DNA of 64,000 bases from Bryobacterales bacterium (GTDB taxonomy: Bacteria > Acidobacteriota > Terriglobia > Bryobacterales > Bryobacteraceae). The notes beneath the pieces were generated by a model that was not told the DNA's origin, ran no database searches, and was given only the letters and a program-made list of their open reading frames with translations. The position numbers and the translations under genes are program-made. Numbering within the stretch: the stretch's first letter is position 1; the number at the start of each line of letters is the position of its first letter. The DNA lies in assembly GCA_020846745.1 (NCBI GenBank), contig JADLDI010000005.1:1-64000 (forward strand), given 5' to 3'. Below are positions 8,448 to 17,653 of the stretch, one piece after another.

Positions 8448-9992
8448 CTAGGGCCCCACACGGAAGGCAGCCATCTCCGTCGAATTCCTCACCAGCAGAA
8501 TGCCATCGGAGATGGCGAGGTTGTTCCATGTCTTGCCGGAAATCGCTTCAAATCGCGCCACTTCCCGATGCGAACCCGGATCGGCCTTTACCAGCACCAA
8601 TTCGCCCTGCTCGGTGACAACAATCAGGTGCGACCCCGCGAGAATCAACTGCCCGAAGCCGTATCGCCCGCCCTTCCAGACCTGTTCCCCGGTAGCCGCG
8701 TTGATGCACGCCAGAATCGACTCGTCCAACCCATAGATATGGTTGTTGTATAAGACAGAACTGCTGAACTTGTTTTTCATCTTCGTGTTCTGCCAAACGG
8801 TGCTCGCCTTAAACTTACTTCCCTCCGGCTTGATTTCGACAACTGCCGCTCCATGGCCATAGCCGGCGGAAATGAAAAACCTGTCCGGCTCAGTTACGAT
8901 CGGCTGCGCCGCGTTGATGTGATACTCGGTCACCCAGGGATAGTCCCACAGTAATTCGCCGTTCTGCGGATCCAGCCCCATGGCTCGCGTAGCCGAAACA
9001 GTCAGGATCTGCCGCCTCCCCGCCAAGGTCACCAGCATCGGCGCGGTATAAGATTGCTCGTTATTCTGCGACGTCCACACCACTTTCCCCGTACGCTTAT
9101 CGTAGGCAACCACTGATTTACCCGCCGGGCCGCCCGGCAGCGTGATTACCTTCCCGTCCACGATCAGCGGAGATGCCGCCTGCGCCCACATCAGATTCGA
9201 CGCCCCGTTCTCTTTCAAGATATTCGTGCGCCAAAACACCTTTCCCGTCTGTGCCTCCAGGCACCGGAACTCGCCCTCGGCGCCCAACGCATACACCCGC
9301 CCTTCGTTGTACACCGGAGTGGTCCGCGGACCGTCGCCGCCCATCGATTCCGAGAAGTGCCCCGGCCATGAGACTGTCCAGCGTTCACGGCCTGTCTTTA
9401 TGTCATAGGCGGCCACCACTTCCTCGTCGCGCCGCTGTTCGATTGTGAACGCCAGCCCCTCCGCGATGGCGAACGAGGCATAGCCGCCACCCACGGGTTG
9501 CTTCCACAGCGGTTTTAGTCCGCCAGCGGGCCAAGAGGCTGCGATCGGCTTCGCATAAATCCCGGTACGCCCGCGTCCACGATAGTCACCCCATTCGGGA
9601 TCGGTCGGGGGAGGAATGGCCGCAGGTTCCGCGGCGACCCTCTTAGCTGCCACGCCGGCTTCGGCTCGAACCGGCTCGGGAGGCGGTAACGCTCCGGCAC
9701 CCGGCTGAGCGGCCTCTGGAGCGCTGTGCATCGCTGCACGGCTTACTTCCAGCTCTTTCTCGTGCCGCTTCGGATCTTTAAAACTGAAGATGACCGGAAT
9801 TCCGCGGCCGTCGTTTTCGACGCGTAAGCCCCAAAACAGTCGCAGGTGACCAAACGTAAGCACCGCAATCGCTAACGTACCGAGCACCTTCCATAGGATC
9901 TTGGACGAACGGACCCAAATCAGGATAAGTCCCAGCGGAGGGAGCGCTACGCTGGCGGCAAACACCGCCAGGCGCCTTTGATACCACGGCAT
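8448..9992 (-). CDS. membrane-anchored PQQ-like beta-propeller protein
   Basis: About 514 residues from ATG 9992 (GTG 10022, six bases after the upstream stop, is an alternative giving 524). Two N-terminal hydrophobic segments (VFAASVALPPLGLILIWV and ILWKVLGTLAIAVLTFG) are followed by a Pro/Ala linker, then repeated propeller blades of the form AYDIKTGRERWTVSW, CLEAQTGKVFWRT, AYDKRTGKVVWTSQ and CINAATGEQVWKGG. This is a BamB/PQQ-repeat eight-bladed propeller. It lacks the vicinal cysteines and cytochrome domain of true quinoprotein dehydrogenases, so it is more likely a scaffold or binding protein. Probably co-transcribed with 10029-10421. Confidence 0.8.
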   Translation of the reverse strand: MPWYQRRLAVFAASVALPPLGLILIWVRSSKILWKVLGTLAIAVLTFGHLRLFWGLRVENDGRGIPVIFSFKDPKRHEKELEVSRAAMHSAPEAAQPGAGALPPPEPVRAEAGVAAKRVAAEPAAIPPPTDPEWGDYRGRGRTGIYAKPIAASWPAGGLKPLWKQPVGGGYASFAIAEGLAFTIEQRRDEEVVAAYDIKTGRERWTVSWPGHFSESMGGDGPRTTPVYNEGRVYALGAEGEFRCLEAQTGKVFWRTNILKENGASNLMWAQAASPLIVDGKVITLPGGPAGKSVVAYDKRTGKVVWTSQNNEQSYTAPMLVTLAGRRQILTVSATRAMGLDPQNGELLWDYPWVTEYHINAAQPIVTEPDRFFISAGYGHGAAVVEIKPEGSKFKASTVWQNTKMKNKFSSSVLYNNHIYGLDESILACINAATGEQVWKGGRYGFGQLILAGSHLIVVTEQGELVLVKADPGSHREVARFEAISGKTWNNLAISDGILLVRNSTEMAAFRVGP

Positions 9993-10028
9993 GCTCTTTA
10001 CGATAGCGCGCAACCCGCGCACCGGTTG

Positions 10029-10421
10029 CTATGCTGTCGGCGCGAAATCCACCGGCGGCAGGTTCGCGAAAACCTCCGGCCCCGGCCGCGGCCGCCGTCC
10101 GCGCGTCGAAGGGGTACGGCTCTTGCGAATGCTCGTCAGCAACTTCAGCGCCTGCTGAAACGACCGCCGTGCGCCTGCCGCATACTTCCGCAGTTTCACG
10201 AAGTCTTTGGCAGTGGGCGTTTCGTTAACTAGCAACATCTTCGCTTCCATCCGCGCGAAACGATCCATCCGCCACTGCGCATACGCCATCTGCTCCACTA
10301 GCGCGCTCTCAGTGATTGACGTCGGCTGGTACTGCTGGCGCAGTCGTTCCATCAAGTCGAGAAACATCGGATCCTTGATGACTGGTTGTAACTCGAACGG
10401 CTTCTTAGAATCGGATTCCAT
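10029..10421 (-). CDS. conserved hypothetical protein, helical
   Basis: 130 residues, charged and helical, ending in a basic Arg/Pro/Thr-rich tail (TPSTRGRRPRPGPE). No recognised domain. The middle (QMAYAQWRMDRFARMEA, then DFVKLRKYAAGARRSFQQAL) matches the same pattern in the N-terminal half of the SEC-C protein at 20995-21528 ([17 protein letters not shown], then [20 protein letters not shown]). The two thus appear to share a family domain. Function unknown. Confidence 0.6.
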   Translation of the reverse strand: MESDSKKPFELQPVIKDPMFLDLMERLRQQYQPTSITESALVEQMAYAQWRMDRFARMEAKMLLVNETPTAKDFVKLRKYAAGARRSFQQALKLLTSIRKSRTPSTRGRRPRPGPEVFANLPPVDFAPTA

Positions 10422-10616
10422 ACGCCTTCCTGGTTCTCTCCGGTGCTACAGTTCAATCGCCGGGGGAACATCGGCCATCACTGATTATAGGCCGAAGGTT
10501 CGGAAAGTGCGACGCTCGGCAGTGCGCCTGCGTCTCGAATCTCACCATCAAACTAACCATACAGATTAATAGGGTTTTATAACGTTGGCGATTGCACCCG
10601 ATGAGACAATCGGGAG
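10422..10616. other. intergenic, no gene seen
   Basis: 195 bases between divergent genes. The stretch near 10551-10580 is A/T-rich (ccatacagattaatagggttttataacg) and could hold the promoter of the acyl-CoA dehydrogenase gene. No box is convincing enough to place. Confidence 0.3.
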
Positions 10617-11786
10617 ATGGGTAGCTTCCGTGGCGTTGACTACATGCACCTCGATTCGCTCTTAACCGACGAAGAGCGGTTGGTCCGGCAGTCGGTTCGT
10701 GACTTTGTCGACGCCGAGATCATTCCCGTTATTAAGGATTGCTACAACCAGGGCCGCTTCCCCTCCCAAATCGTCTCCAAAATGGGCCATATGGGTTTTT
10801 TCGGCGCCAACTTGAAAGGGTACGGTTGCGCCGAAATGTCGAACGTCGAGTACGGCCTCCTCATGCAGGAACTCGAACGCGGCGATTCGGGCGTTCGCAG
10901 TTTCTGTTCCGTACAAGGCGCGCTCGTCATGTACCCGATCCTCACCTACGGGTCCGATGAGCAGAAACAGAAGTGGCTGCCACGGTTGCAAAGCGGTGAA
11001 GCCATCGGGTGCTTCGGGCTCACCGAACCCGGCTTCGGGTCGAATCCCGCCGGAATGCAAACCACGGCGCGCAAGGTAGGCTCCGAATGGACGATCAACG
11101 GGGAAAAGACGTGGATCACCAACGGCGGCGTTTCTCAGGTTGCCCTCGTCTGGGCGCGTACCGACGAAGGGGTTCGCGGGTTCCTCATCGAGACGGGTAC
11201 GCCCGGCTATACCATCCGCGACATTCACGGCAAACTGTCGATGCGTGCGTCAGTCACCTCGTCCCTCTCAATCGAGGAGTGCAAGGTGCCCGAATCGGCC
11301 ATGCTGCCGTTGGCTAAAGGTCTGAAGGCCCCCCTCAGTTGCCTGACGCAGGCGCGGTACGGTATCGGCTGGGGCGTGCTGGGTGCCGCGATGGACTGCT
11401 TCGAAACCGCCCGCCAGTACACCATCCTCCGCAAGCAGTTCGACGACAAGCCCATCGCCTCCCACCAATTGGTACAGGATAAGCTCGCCTGGATGGTCAC
11501 CGAGATTACCAAGGCCCAGTTGCTCGCACTGCATACGGGTCGGCTGAAGGACCAGGGGAAACTCGAACCCGCCCACGTATCGATGCTGAAGCGGAACAAC
11601 GTCGGCATGGCCTTGGAGTGTGCGCGCCTCTCGCGCGACCTCCTGGGCGCCAACGGCATTATGGACGAGTACCCGATCATGCGCCATATGTGCAACCTCG
11701 AAACGGTCAAGACATACGAAGGTACTGACCATATCCACACCCTCGTGATCGGCGAACGCGTCACCGGCGTGCCGGCGTACAAATAA
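10617..11786 (+). CDS. gcdH: acyl-CoA dehydrogenase, probably glutaryl-CoA dehydrogenase
   Basis: A 389-residue flavoprotein of normal ACAD length. Visible signatures are CFGLTEPGFGSNPAGM (flavin/substrate loop), TWITNGG, ARYGIGWGVLGAAMDCFETARQYTILRKQF, the KRNNVGMAL helix, and GANGIMDEYPIMRHMCNLETVKTYEGTDHIH with the catalytic Glu in TYEGT. The combination LGANGI-DEY and TYEGT-IH is that of glutaryl-CoA dehydrogenase, which oxidises and decarboxylates glutaryl-CoA to crotonyl-CoA in lysine/tryptophan catabolism. Substrate assignment is family-based. ATG 10644 is an alternative start. Monocistronic as seen. Confidence 0.82.
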   Translation: MGSFRGVDYMHLDSLLTDEERLVRQSVRDFVDAEIIPVIKDCYNQGRFPSQIVSKMGHMGFFGANLKGYGCAEMSNVEYGLLMQELERGDSGVRSFCSVQGALVMYPILTYGSDEQKQKWLPRLQSGEAIGCFGLTEPGFGSNPAGMQTTARKVGSEWTINGEKTWITNGGVSQVALVWARTDEGVRGFLIETGTPGYTIRDIHGKLSMRASVTSSLSIEECKVPESAMLPLAKGLKAPLSCLTQARYGIGWGVLGAAMDCFETARQYTILRKQFDDKPIASHQLVQDKLAWMVTEITKAQLLALHTGRLKDQGKLEPAHVSMLKRNNVGMALECARLSRDLLGANGIMDEYPIMRHMCNLETVKTYEGTDHIHTLVIGERVTGVPAYK

Positions 11787-11821
11787 CAAAGAATGAGGAC
11801 CTTGCGTGGGTGCGAGTCAGA

Positions 11822-12640
11822 CTACGGCAGTCTTTGTATAAACGGGTTTAACGCGCCACACAAAGGGCACGAGTAAAGAGCGAATCCAAAATATCGTCGA
11901 AAGGGCTGTCGTCGACAGTGCCCTTCACATAAAATATATCGTTCAGGGAAGCCGCTGCCGCACCGGACACAAACGTTCGGCCAGCCTGTCGTATCAACGT
12001 CAACTGCCGAAATGTTACCGAAGTAAAAGGCCCACCCTAGAACACTTAGTCGTGTTCCCAGTAGGGAATCAAGTCGGCGCGACAGCCAGACAAAAGCAAA
12101 AAGAGTCATCTCATGGCCTCCACCGAGCATGAGTAGTCGCTTGGGACGGGGGCGAGGAGAGTGGCGGCTGTTCAAAAACGATAGTGAGGAATATAGCGTC
12201 CTGGTCGCAACATGTCTCATACCTGTTGCGCTCACTATTAAGCTCGCCGTGGCTGTGGGCGATACAAATGGGTTAACATGGCCGCCTCCCCGCGCGAGCC
12301 ATCGGTAGAGTTTATCAGTGATTGTCGAAGCATCTGGGACGGATACAAAAAGAGCGCCATCGGGTCTGATAATGCGCTTTATCTCCGCTAGCACTGCGGC
12401 GAGGTTGTCAAAATGTTCCAGACTGTGGTTCGAGATAATGGCCGAGAATGTTCGGTCTCGAAATGGTAGATTCGCGGCATCGCCCCGCACGAAGCTGCTG
12501 TTCGTTTTCTTCTTACTCGGCAACTCCAGATCCAGTCGAATTACTGTTGCACCGGTCGATGTGTCCGAAAAACTACCATCAGCGCAGCCGAGGTCAAGCA
12601 CAAGCGAACCTGGTTCGAGCATCGTTAGGATCTCGTGCAT
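11822..12640 (-). CDS. class I SAM methyltransferase with C-terminal zinc-ribbon-like tail
   Basis: 272 residues. Methyltransferase_11-type core: motif I VLDLGCADGSFSD near residue 14, acidic motif II VIRLDLE, DAANLPFRDRTFSAIISNHSLEHF, then LAEIKRIIRPDGALFVSVPD. The C-terminal 60 residues add two cysteine pairs (CVRCGSGF and CPLCGALNPF) with a C-x3-H-C between, which looks like a zinc ribbon and is not part of the standard fold. Its base composition is less GC-biased than its neighbours. No context gives the substrate. Glycan or lipid intermediates are typical for this group. Confidence 0.75.
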   Translation of the reverse strand: MHEILTMLEPGSLVLDLGCADGSFSDTSTGATVIRLDLELPSKKKTNSSFVRGDAANLPFRDRTFSAIISNHSLEHFDNLAAVLAEIKRIIRPDGALFVSVPDASTITDKLYRWLARGGGHVNPFVSPTATASLIVSATGMRHVATRTLYSSLSFLNSRHSPRPRPKRLLMLGGGHEMTLFAFVWLSRRLDSLLGTRLSVLGWAFYFGNISAVDVDTTGWPNVCVRCGSGFPERYILCEGHCRRQPFRRYFGFALYSCPLCGALNPFIQRLP

Positions 12641-12793
12641 CTAGATTCCAGTGTCATTATCCGGCAACAGCTCTTCAAAAACGACAGATATGCCCGGAAA
12701 GCCAAAGACGGCTGATGATTATCCTGCTGAAACACAAAGCAAGGACATGAATGTCATCGACACCTCACGTCCTTGTGCTTAAGTGTGCTCGTC

Positions 12794-12837
12794 AGCTTGG
12801 CGAAGGTCTCCCCTTAGCTTGGCGAAGGCCTCCCCGT
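12794..12837. repeat. tandem duplication of a 22-bp unit
   Basis: Two adjacent 22-base copies starting agcttggcgaagg, differing at a few positions, directly after the stop of the cysteine-rich gene. Not obviously a terminator. The 196-bp gap that contains it (12641-12836) otherwise shows nothing. Confidence 0.6.
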
Positions 12838-13052
12838 TAGTGTTTCTGGCCCTTGTGCCCTTCCTTGCGCGGGCAGGCATCGGCGCCGCAGCACTTTGCG
12901 CCTTCCTTGCAGCACGACTTGTCTTTGTTGCAGCAGGCGTGATCTTTGCAGCAGGCTGCGCCATCTTTGCAGCAACCGGCAAAAGCCGCCGGAGCCGTGA
13001 AGGACATGGCCGCGAGAACGAGAGCGCTGAGCGCGAACTTAATTCGAGACAT
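12837..13052 (-). CDS. small exported cysteine-rich (metallothionein-like) protein
   Basis: 71 residues from ATG 13052, preceded by AGGAG at 13062-13066 with a 9-base spacer. The Sec leader (FALSALVLAAMSFTAPAAFA) should be cleaved after AFA. The mature peptide of about 46 residues has 11 cysteines arranged as CC-x5-CC-x4-CC-x5-CC-x5-CC-x4-C, interspersed with Lys, Asp and Glu, and a His-containing basic tail (KEGHKGQKH). Regular CC pairs with charged spacers suggest metal-thiolate binding outside the cytoplasm. Classical metallothioneins are cytoplasmic, so the export is unusual. No named family is recognised. A second small exported Cys-rich gene lies 124 bp upstream on the same strand. Confidence 0.75.
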   Translation of the reverse strand: MSRIKFALSALVLAAMSFTAPAAFAGCCKDGAACCKDHACCNKDKSCCKEGAKCCGADACPRKEGHKGQKH

Positions 13053-13176
13053 TTTCAAAAACTCCTATGTGAATCTGAACGCAATCGCTTTGCGAGCGAA
13101 AGCGGCTGAAACCCCTTGAGTGCACTGACCGGCAAATACCGCCGTGGTCAGAGGATAGGCGCATTTCGGGTGTGGT

Positions 13177-13539
13177 TCAGATCAGGAGTGTTCGATTGTG
13201 GAGATACAAGTCAAAGACGACAGGCGCCGGCGGTACCCATCGATTGGCCTCTACCAGAGCCGCCGTCGCACTTGTTGCTGATAACAGCGGCGCAGGCGCC
13301 GACATCGCATCCGCCTTCGCTTTCAGAACTGCCAGTTTGGCTTCGGTGAGAGCGAATGGACAGGTTTTGACGGTCTGCGTCGATTTTGGACAGTGATTCG
13401 GTTGATTCTTCGGACAGCAGGGCGCCTTGGCTTTCACCAGCGGGCATGCCGCTGCCGCGGCCGACAACACAAACCCGGTCAGCGCAGCGATAAGGATCAT
13501 CGCCAGTGCCGCCCGCCCGAATTGTACTGCCTTATTCAT
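13177..13539 (-). CDS. small exported cysteine/proline protein
   Basis: 120 residues from ATG 13539 (the frame is open 13 codons further). Leader ALAMILIAALTGFVLSAAAAA, then a short cysteine-rich segment (ACPLVKAKAPCCPKNQPNHC followed by PKSTQTVKTCPF) with CP and CCP motifs. The C-terminal half is Ala/Leu-rich and cysteine-free. No family recognised. Same strand as the CC-repeat protein, and the two may form a metal-handling or disulfide-bonded pair in the periplasm. That link is inference from proximity and composition only. Confidence 0.6.
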   Translation of the reverse strand: MNKAVQFGRAALAMILIAALTGFVLSAAAAACPLVKAKAPCCPKNQPNHCPKSTQTVKTCPFALTEAKLAVLKAKADAMSAPAPLLSATSATAALVEANRWVPPAPVVFDLYLHNRTLLI

Positions 13540-13679
13540 GACAGCAACGTCTGAAATGATTGTGCCGGAATTCCGCATTACCTGTCAAGTGGTTAGCCCA
13601 TTCGACAGCATCCACCCCTTAAGACGCGCGATGTTGCGGAAGGTTGCGGGAAACGTTACCCTAAAAGAGTTGGCTCTAG

Positions 13680-13757
<78 letters not shown>

Positions 13758-13803
13758 TTCATCCAAACCCTCCTCTTCCTCTAAAGCTTGGCCCAACTCG
13801 CGC

Positions 13804-15075
13804 TCATCGCCCAGGCGGCGGAATAATGTGGTCGAATCCCCCGCGAGCCCCGTAATCGCCAGGCAACTTCCGGTAATCCTGCCCGCCCCGGCCGTTCCAA
13901 TTCCAAACCACCTTCCCATCCTTTAGCGTCAACTCCGCCCGCAGCCGCTGTTTACCCTCGAACCCCGCGCCAAACGCGTCGATATACCCGAAGTTGCCAT
14001 TCAGCACATTAAGCACCGCCACGTCGGCAACCGCGCCAACACTCAAGTGCCCCAACTCCGGGCGCTGAATCACCTGCGCCGCCTTCCACGTCGACGCGCG
14101 GATCACCTCTTTCAACGGCATTCCCATGCACAGCACCTTCGACATCGTCGTCGGCATGTCCTGCATGCCCGCGTTCATCGATCCGGTGTGCAGGTCCGTT
14201 GAAATCGTGTCTGGATAAAACCCCTGTGCGATCGTCGGCACGGCGTTGCGCATCACGAAACTGCCGCCGCCATGGCCGACATCAAAGATCACCCCGCGCT
14301 TCCGCGCTTCGTACAGATACGGGTACACTTTGCCGTCTTTCCCAATCCATGGCACCGGACCGCGGAACATGTGCGTCGAGATATCCCCCGGCCGCAGATG
14401 CTTGCCCACCAGTTCGTAGTAGGGGCGCTGCGGCAGGAAGTACCCGAAATCGACCATGATCGGAATGTTCGCCAACCGCCCTGCCTCCACCGCCCCATCC
14501 ACCGACAACCAGTCCGGCGCACGATAATGGGCTGACTTCACGCCCACCACCACATCCTTATGTTTTGCCGCCAGCCGTGCGATCTCTTTCGGGTTGAAAT
14601 CCTTCTGTTCGGTAACGTCGGTGATCATGCCCCAACCGGCGATATTGATCAGCGCGAGCACCCGCGTATGTGCCCGGTCGATCACACGATGCCGGAAATC
14701 CTCGAAGTTTCGCCAGCCCGAAGACCCCGCATCCACCATCGTCGTCACGCCGGTGCGGAATGAGAACGCGTCCGGTTGCACCGAGCTATCCCCAGCCCAC
14801 GCGCCCGGATTGCCCGGCGTGTAATACACGTGAACGTGGATATCGACGAGTCCCGGCGTGACGTACAGGCCGGCTACGTCAATCGTCTGCCGCGCTGTCG
14901 ACGCATCGATCGTCGCCGCCACGGCGCTGATCTTGCCCCCGCGCACGGCCACGTCCATCCTGCCGTCGATGTTGTTCCTTGGATCGATAACATGGCCGCC
15001 CTTGAGCACCAGATCGTGCTGCTGCGCTTGCAAGGCGGCCAGAGAGCTGAAACAGAGTAACGCGAAACGATGCAT
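13804..15075 (-). CDS. exported amidohydrolase family metallohydrolase (paralogue)
   Basis: 423 residues, with the same layout as the enzyme at 773-2020. Leader MHRFALLCFSSLAALQA, then LKGGHVIDPRNNIDGRMDVAV, TPGLVDIHVHVYY with the first metal histidines, a substrate-barrel region, and the late motifs DTISTDLHTGSMNAG and LGHLSVGAVADVAVL. The first copy has DSISTDLHSGSMIGG and LGNLDVGAEADIAVL at the same places. Here it is followed after 6 bp upstream (15082) by a Gfo/Idh/MocA gene on the same strand, so the pair may act on one exported substrate. Substrate unknown. Confidence 0.85.
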   Translation of the reverse strand: MHRFALLCFSSLAALQAQQHDLVLKGGHVIDPRNNIDGRMDVAVRGGKISAVAATIDASTARQTIDVAGLYVTPGLVDIHVHVYYTPGNPGAWAGDSSVQPDAFSFRTGVTTMVDAGSSGWRNFEDFRHRVIDRAHTRVLALINIAGWGMITDVTEQKDFNPKEIARLAAKHKDVVVGVKSAHYRAPDWLSVDGAVEAGRLANIPIMVDFGYFLPQRPYYELVGKHLRPGDISTHMFRGPVPWIGKDGKVYPYLYEARKRGVIFDVGHGGGSFVMRNAVPTIAQGFYPDTISTDLHTGSMNAGMQDMPTTMSKVLCMGMPLKEVIRASTWKAAQVIQRPELGHLSVGAVADVAVLNVLNGNFGYIDAFGAGFEGKQRLRAELTLKDGKVVWNWNGRGGQDYRKLPGDYGARGGFDHIIPPPGR

Positions 15076-15081
15076 TAAGCT

Positions 15082-16317
15082 TTAGAGCTTAACAAATCGC
15101 TCCTTCGCTTTATCCCATCCCATGTAACGCTGCCGTTTGTAGGCTTCCGTTCCCATTCCCGCCGCCGCCACCCCGTAGTACCCAAGGTTGCAATCGCACT
15201 TCAGTGCTTCGTTGTTGCGGATCGCATTCTGCAGGTTCTTGTGATGGAGCACCGTCGATTCCGCTCCCGACTTCTTGTGCGTGATCTCCTGCATGTCCTT
15301 CCGGAACGGACCTTCCGGACGGATCACAAACCCTTCGCGATTAAACGTGAGCGTAGCCTTGTGCCCGCGCAGCATGTGCTCGATCGGCGTCGAGTTCGCC
15401 ATCGACGACACAAGCTGGACCGTCATCCCTTCGGGATACTCCAGCAGCATGTTCATCGTGTCCGGCACATCCCCGATCGCATCCGGCCACGAGTACTTGC
15501 CGCCCAGCGATACGCCCCGCTGTGGAAACGTCAGCCCGCACGACTTGATGATCCGCGTCACGCGGTGGATGAACAGGTCCGACGCGATGCCCGAGGAGTA
15601 GTCCCAATACCGCCGCCAATTAAAAAACCGGTTCGGGTCGAACGGGTGTTTCTTCGCCTGCCCCTGCCAGGCGTTCCAGTCGAGGTTCACGCCGGGCTCG
15701 GGCTTGAAGTCCTTTTCCTGCCCCGTAAATAGAAAATCGGGTTCCAGCGAGTTGCGCGAATAGTCGATCTGCGCCAACACCACTTTGCCCAGCGTCCCGT
15801 CTTTCACGTACTTGTTTGCCGTCTCGTAGGAATCGTCGGACATCCCCTGCACGCCTACCTGCATCTTCACCTTCGTGCGATTGATCGTATCGACCACCTT
15901 CCGCGCTTCCTGCACGTTATAGGTCATCGGCTTCTCGCAATAGATGTGCTTGCCCGCTTCGGCGGCGTCCATCGACATCTGCGCATGCCAGTGTTCCGGC
16001 GTGGCGATCAAAACGTAGTCGACGTCTTTGTCCGCGAGCAGTTGGCGGTAGTCGCGATATTTCTTCTGCGCTCCAGTCAGTTGGGCTGCGCGGTCCGCGC
16101 GCGGCGTATAGATGTCGCACACGGCGGCGAACTCAAAGTTCATCTGCTCCCGGACCTTCACCAGCGGCTTCATGTGGCCTTCCGTGCCCATGCCGCCGCA
16201 GCCGATCACACCAATTTTCAGCTTGTTGTTGGATCCGGCCACCTGGGAATAACTCTTCGCCGTAAACGTTGCGGCAGTGGAAAGCGCGACAAAGTCGCGA
16301 CGCGAGAAGGGGGACAT
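15082..16317 (-). CDS. Gfo/Idh/MocA family oxidoreductase, Tat-exported
   Basis: 411 residues. Twin-arginine leader (FSRRDFVALSTAATFTA), then an N-terminal Rossmann domain (KIGVIGCGGMGTEGH), the family motif CEKPMTYN, and the C-terminal alpha/beta sheet domain (DYSRNSLEPDF onward). Family enzymes use NAD(P) tightly or as cosubstrate to oxidise or epimerise sugars and inositols. Secreted members are frequent in Acidobacteriota and Planctomycetota. Probably heads an operon with the amidohydrolase at 13804-15075. Confidence 0.87.
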   Translation of the reverse strand: MSPFSRRDFVALSTAATFTAKSYSQVAGSNNKLKIGVIGCGGMGTEGHMKPLVKVREQMNFEFAAVCDIYTPRADRAAQLTGAQKKYRDYRQLLADKDVDYVLIATPEHWHAQMSMDAAEAGKHIYCEKPMTYNVQEARKVVDTINRTKVKMQVGVQGMSDDSYETANKYVKDGTLGKVVLAQIDYSRNSLEPDFLFTGQEKDFKPEPGVNLDWNAWQGQAKKHPFDPNRFFNWRRYWDYSSGIASDLFIHRVTRIIKSCGLTFPQRGVSLGGKYSWPDAIGDVPDTMNMLLEYPEGMTVQLVSSMANSTPIEHMLRGHKATLTFNREGFVIRPEGPFRKDMQEITHKKSGAESTVLHHKNLQNAIRNNEALKCDCNLGYYGVAAAGMGTEAYKRQRYMGWDKAKERFVKL

Positions 16318-16381
16318 ATCTGTGATTTTATCTTTTTCGGGCCCGCGCCATCTCAGCCCGAGCCTTCGACGTCCTTCGCCG

Positions 16382-16876
16382 TTACGGCGTCGCCAGCTTC
16401 AGCGGGATTTCCACATACGAAAACTTCTCGTTCTCTGGATCGGCCCCGTTGGTCAACCGCAGCGAGTACTCAGCCGAGGGCACATCGAAGATGATCTTGC
16501 CGTTCACCGTGTTCGACGGTGTCAACTGCCGCAGCAGGCCCAACCATTCCTCCACTCCCTCGCCGTTGTCCAGTTCGAGTGTTTCTTCCTTCTTGCGGTT
16601 GATCACGCTCAGCAATGGCAGGGTGATTTCTTTGTTGCCGACGTTCTCAATCGCCACCCGTATCACCAGAAACCGGTTCTTGGGCGTTCGCGCGTTTGCT
16701 CCCGAGCCAAGCTGGTTCATCCAGTCCGCTTCCAACACCGTGTAGATCAGCGGACCCACCTGCACCCGGTCACCCATCGGATGCACCCCATCCGAGCCTT
16801 TGTCGATCTTCGAGCATCCTATTGTCAGCAGAAGCCCCGCCAGCCACGCCAAAATGTACCTGCGATTGTTGCCCAT
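16382..16876 (-). CDS. DUF4352-like lipoprotein
   Basis: 164 residues from ATG 16876. The open frame extends further but would run through the start of the divergent methyltransferase. Lipoprotein leader WLAGLLLTIGCSK. The body is an immunoglobulin-like sandwich of the DUF4352 type (VGPLIYTVLEADW, then RFLVIRVAIENVGNKEITLP and a late KIIFDVPSAEYSLRLTN). Such proteins are membrane-tethered and of undefined role, possibly binding or assembly. It lies 37 bp from the divergent methyltransferase start. Confidence 0.7.
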   Translation of the reverse strand: MGNNRRYILAWLAGLLLTIGCSKIDKGSDGVHPMGDRVQVGPLIYTVLEADWMNQLGSGANARTPKNRFLVIRVAIENVGNKEITLPLLSVINRKKEETLELDNGEGVEEWLGLLRQLTPSNTVNGKIIFDVPSAEYSLRLTNGADPENEKFSYVEIPLKLATP

Positions 16877-16913
16877 GTATGTTGGCCTACAGAGACGATT
16901 GAAATCCACTAAG

Positions 16914-17630
16914 ATGCTAAGACAAGTAATGACTCGGAAGCAACGTCTCCCAAACAGATTTCGTTCAATCACCTTAGTCCCGCTGTTGCTTACATTTGCC
17001 TCCGTTCTCATTGCTGAGTCGCGGCACCCTGTCAGTGGCCGGATTATTGCCCCCGTTATGGGGGTGGCGGGTGCGGACTGGCTGGTACGCCCTGAACGTA
17101 TAGCGGAAGAAAATCCCGACCTCGCCATCAAGTTGCTCAACTTCCAACCGGGCATGCAAGTGGCTGATATCGGTGCCGGAGTCGGCTATTACTCCCTCAA
17201 AATCGCTAAGTCCATCGGACCTACTGGTACCGTCTACGCCACCGACCTTCAGCCCGAAATGCTCCGCCTCCTTCGTAAGCGCCTCGAAAAGGAAAAAGTA
17301 ACTAACGTAAAACCGGTCTTGGGTTCCGAAACGGCCAGCGGACTCATGCCCGCTTCCATCGACCTTGCCCTCATGGTCGATGTCTACCACGAGTTCGCAC
17401 ACCCCCAGGCCATGCTCCGCTCCATCGCGAAAGCCCTCAAAACGGACGGCCGCCTCGTCTTGCTCGAATTCCGTCAAGAGGACCTCCAAATCCCGATTCG
17501 AAAAGAACACAAAATGAGTGTCGCCACCGTTCGACAGGAACTCGAGGCCGAGGGCTACCGCTTCGAAAAGGTCATCCCGGACCTCCCCTGGCAGCACATC
17601 CTCATCTTCCGCCGGCCCGCCGCCGATTGA
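16914..17630 (+). CDS. class I SAM methyltransferase with N-terminal hydrophobic leader
   Basis: 238 residues from ATG 16914 (ATG 16929 equally plausible). The N-terminal hydrophobic stretch SITLVPLLLTFASVLIAE looks like a signal or anchor. The core has motif I VADIGAGVGYYSLKIAKSIG, VYATDLQPEML, SIDLALMVDVYHEFAHPQAML and ALKTDGRLVLLEFR. A signal peptide on a SAM enzyme is odd because SAM is cytoplasmic. The segment may be an anchor with the domain facing inward. Such exported-looking methyltransferases recur in Acidobacteriota and Planctomycetota. Substrate unknown. Confidence 0.75.
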   Translation: MLRQVMTRKQRLPNRFRSITLVPLLLTFASVLIAESRHPVSGRIIAPVMGVAGADWLVRPERIAEENPDLAIKLLNFQPGMQVADIGAGVGYYSLKIAKSIGPTGTVYATDLQPEMLRLLRKRLEKEKVTNVKPVLGSETASGLMPASIDLALMVDVYHEFAHPQAMLRSIAKALKTDGRLVLLEFRQEDLQIPIRKEHKMSVATVRQELEAEGYRFEKVIPDLPWQHILIFRRPAAD

Positions 17631-17653
17631 CGCCTGCACTACACTAGCCCTTT

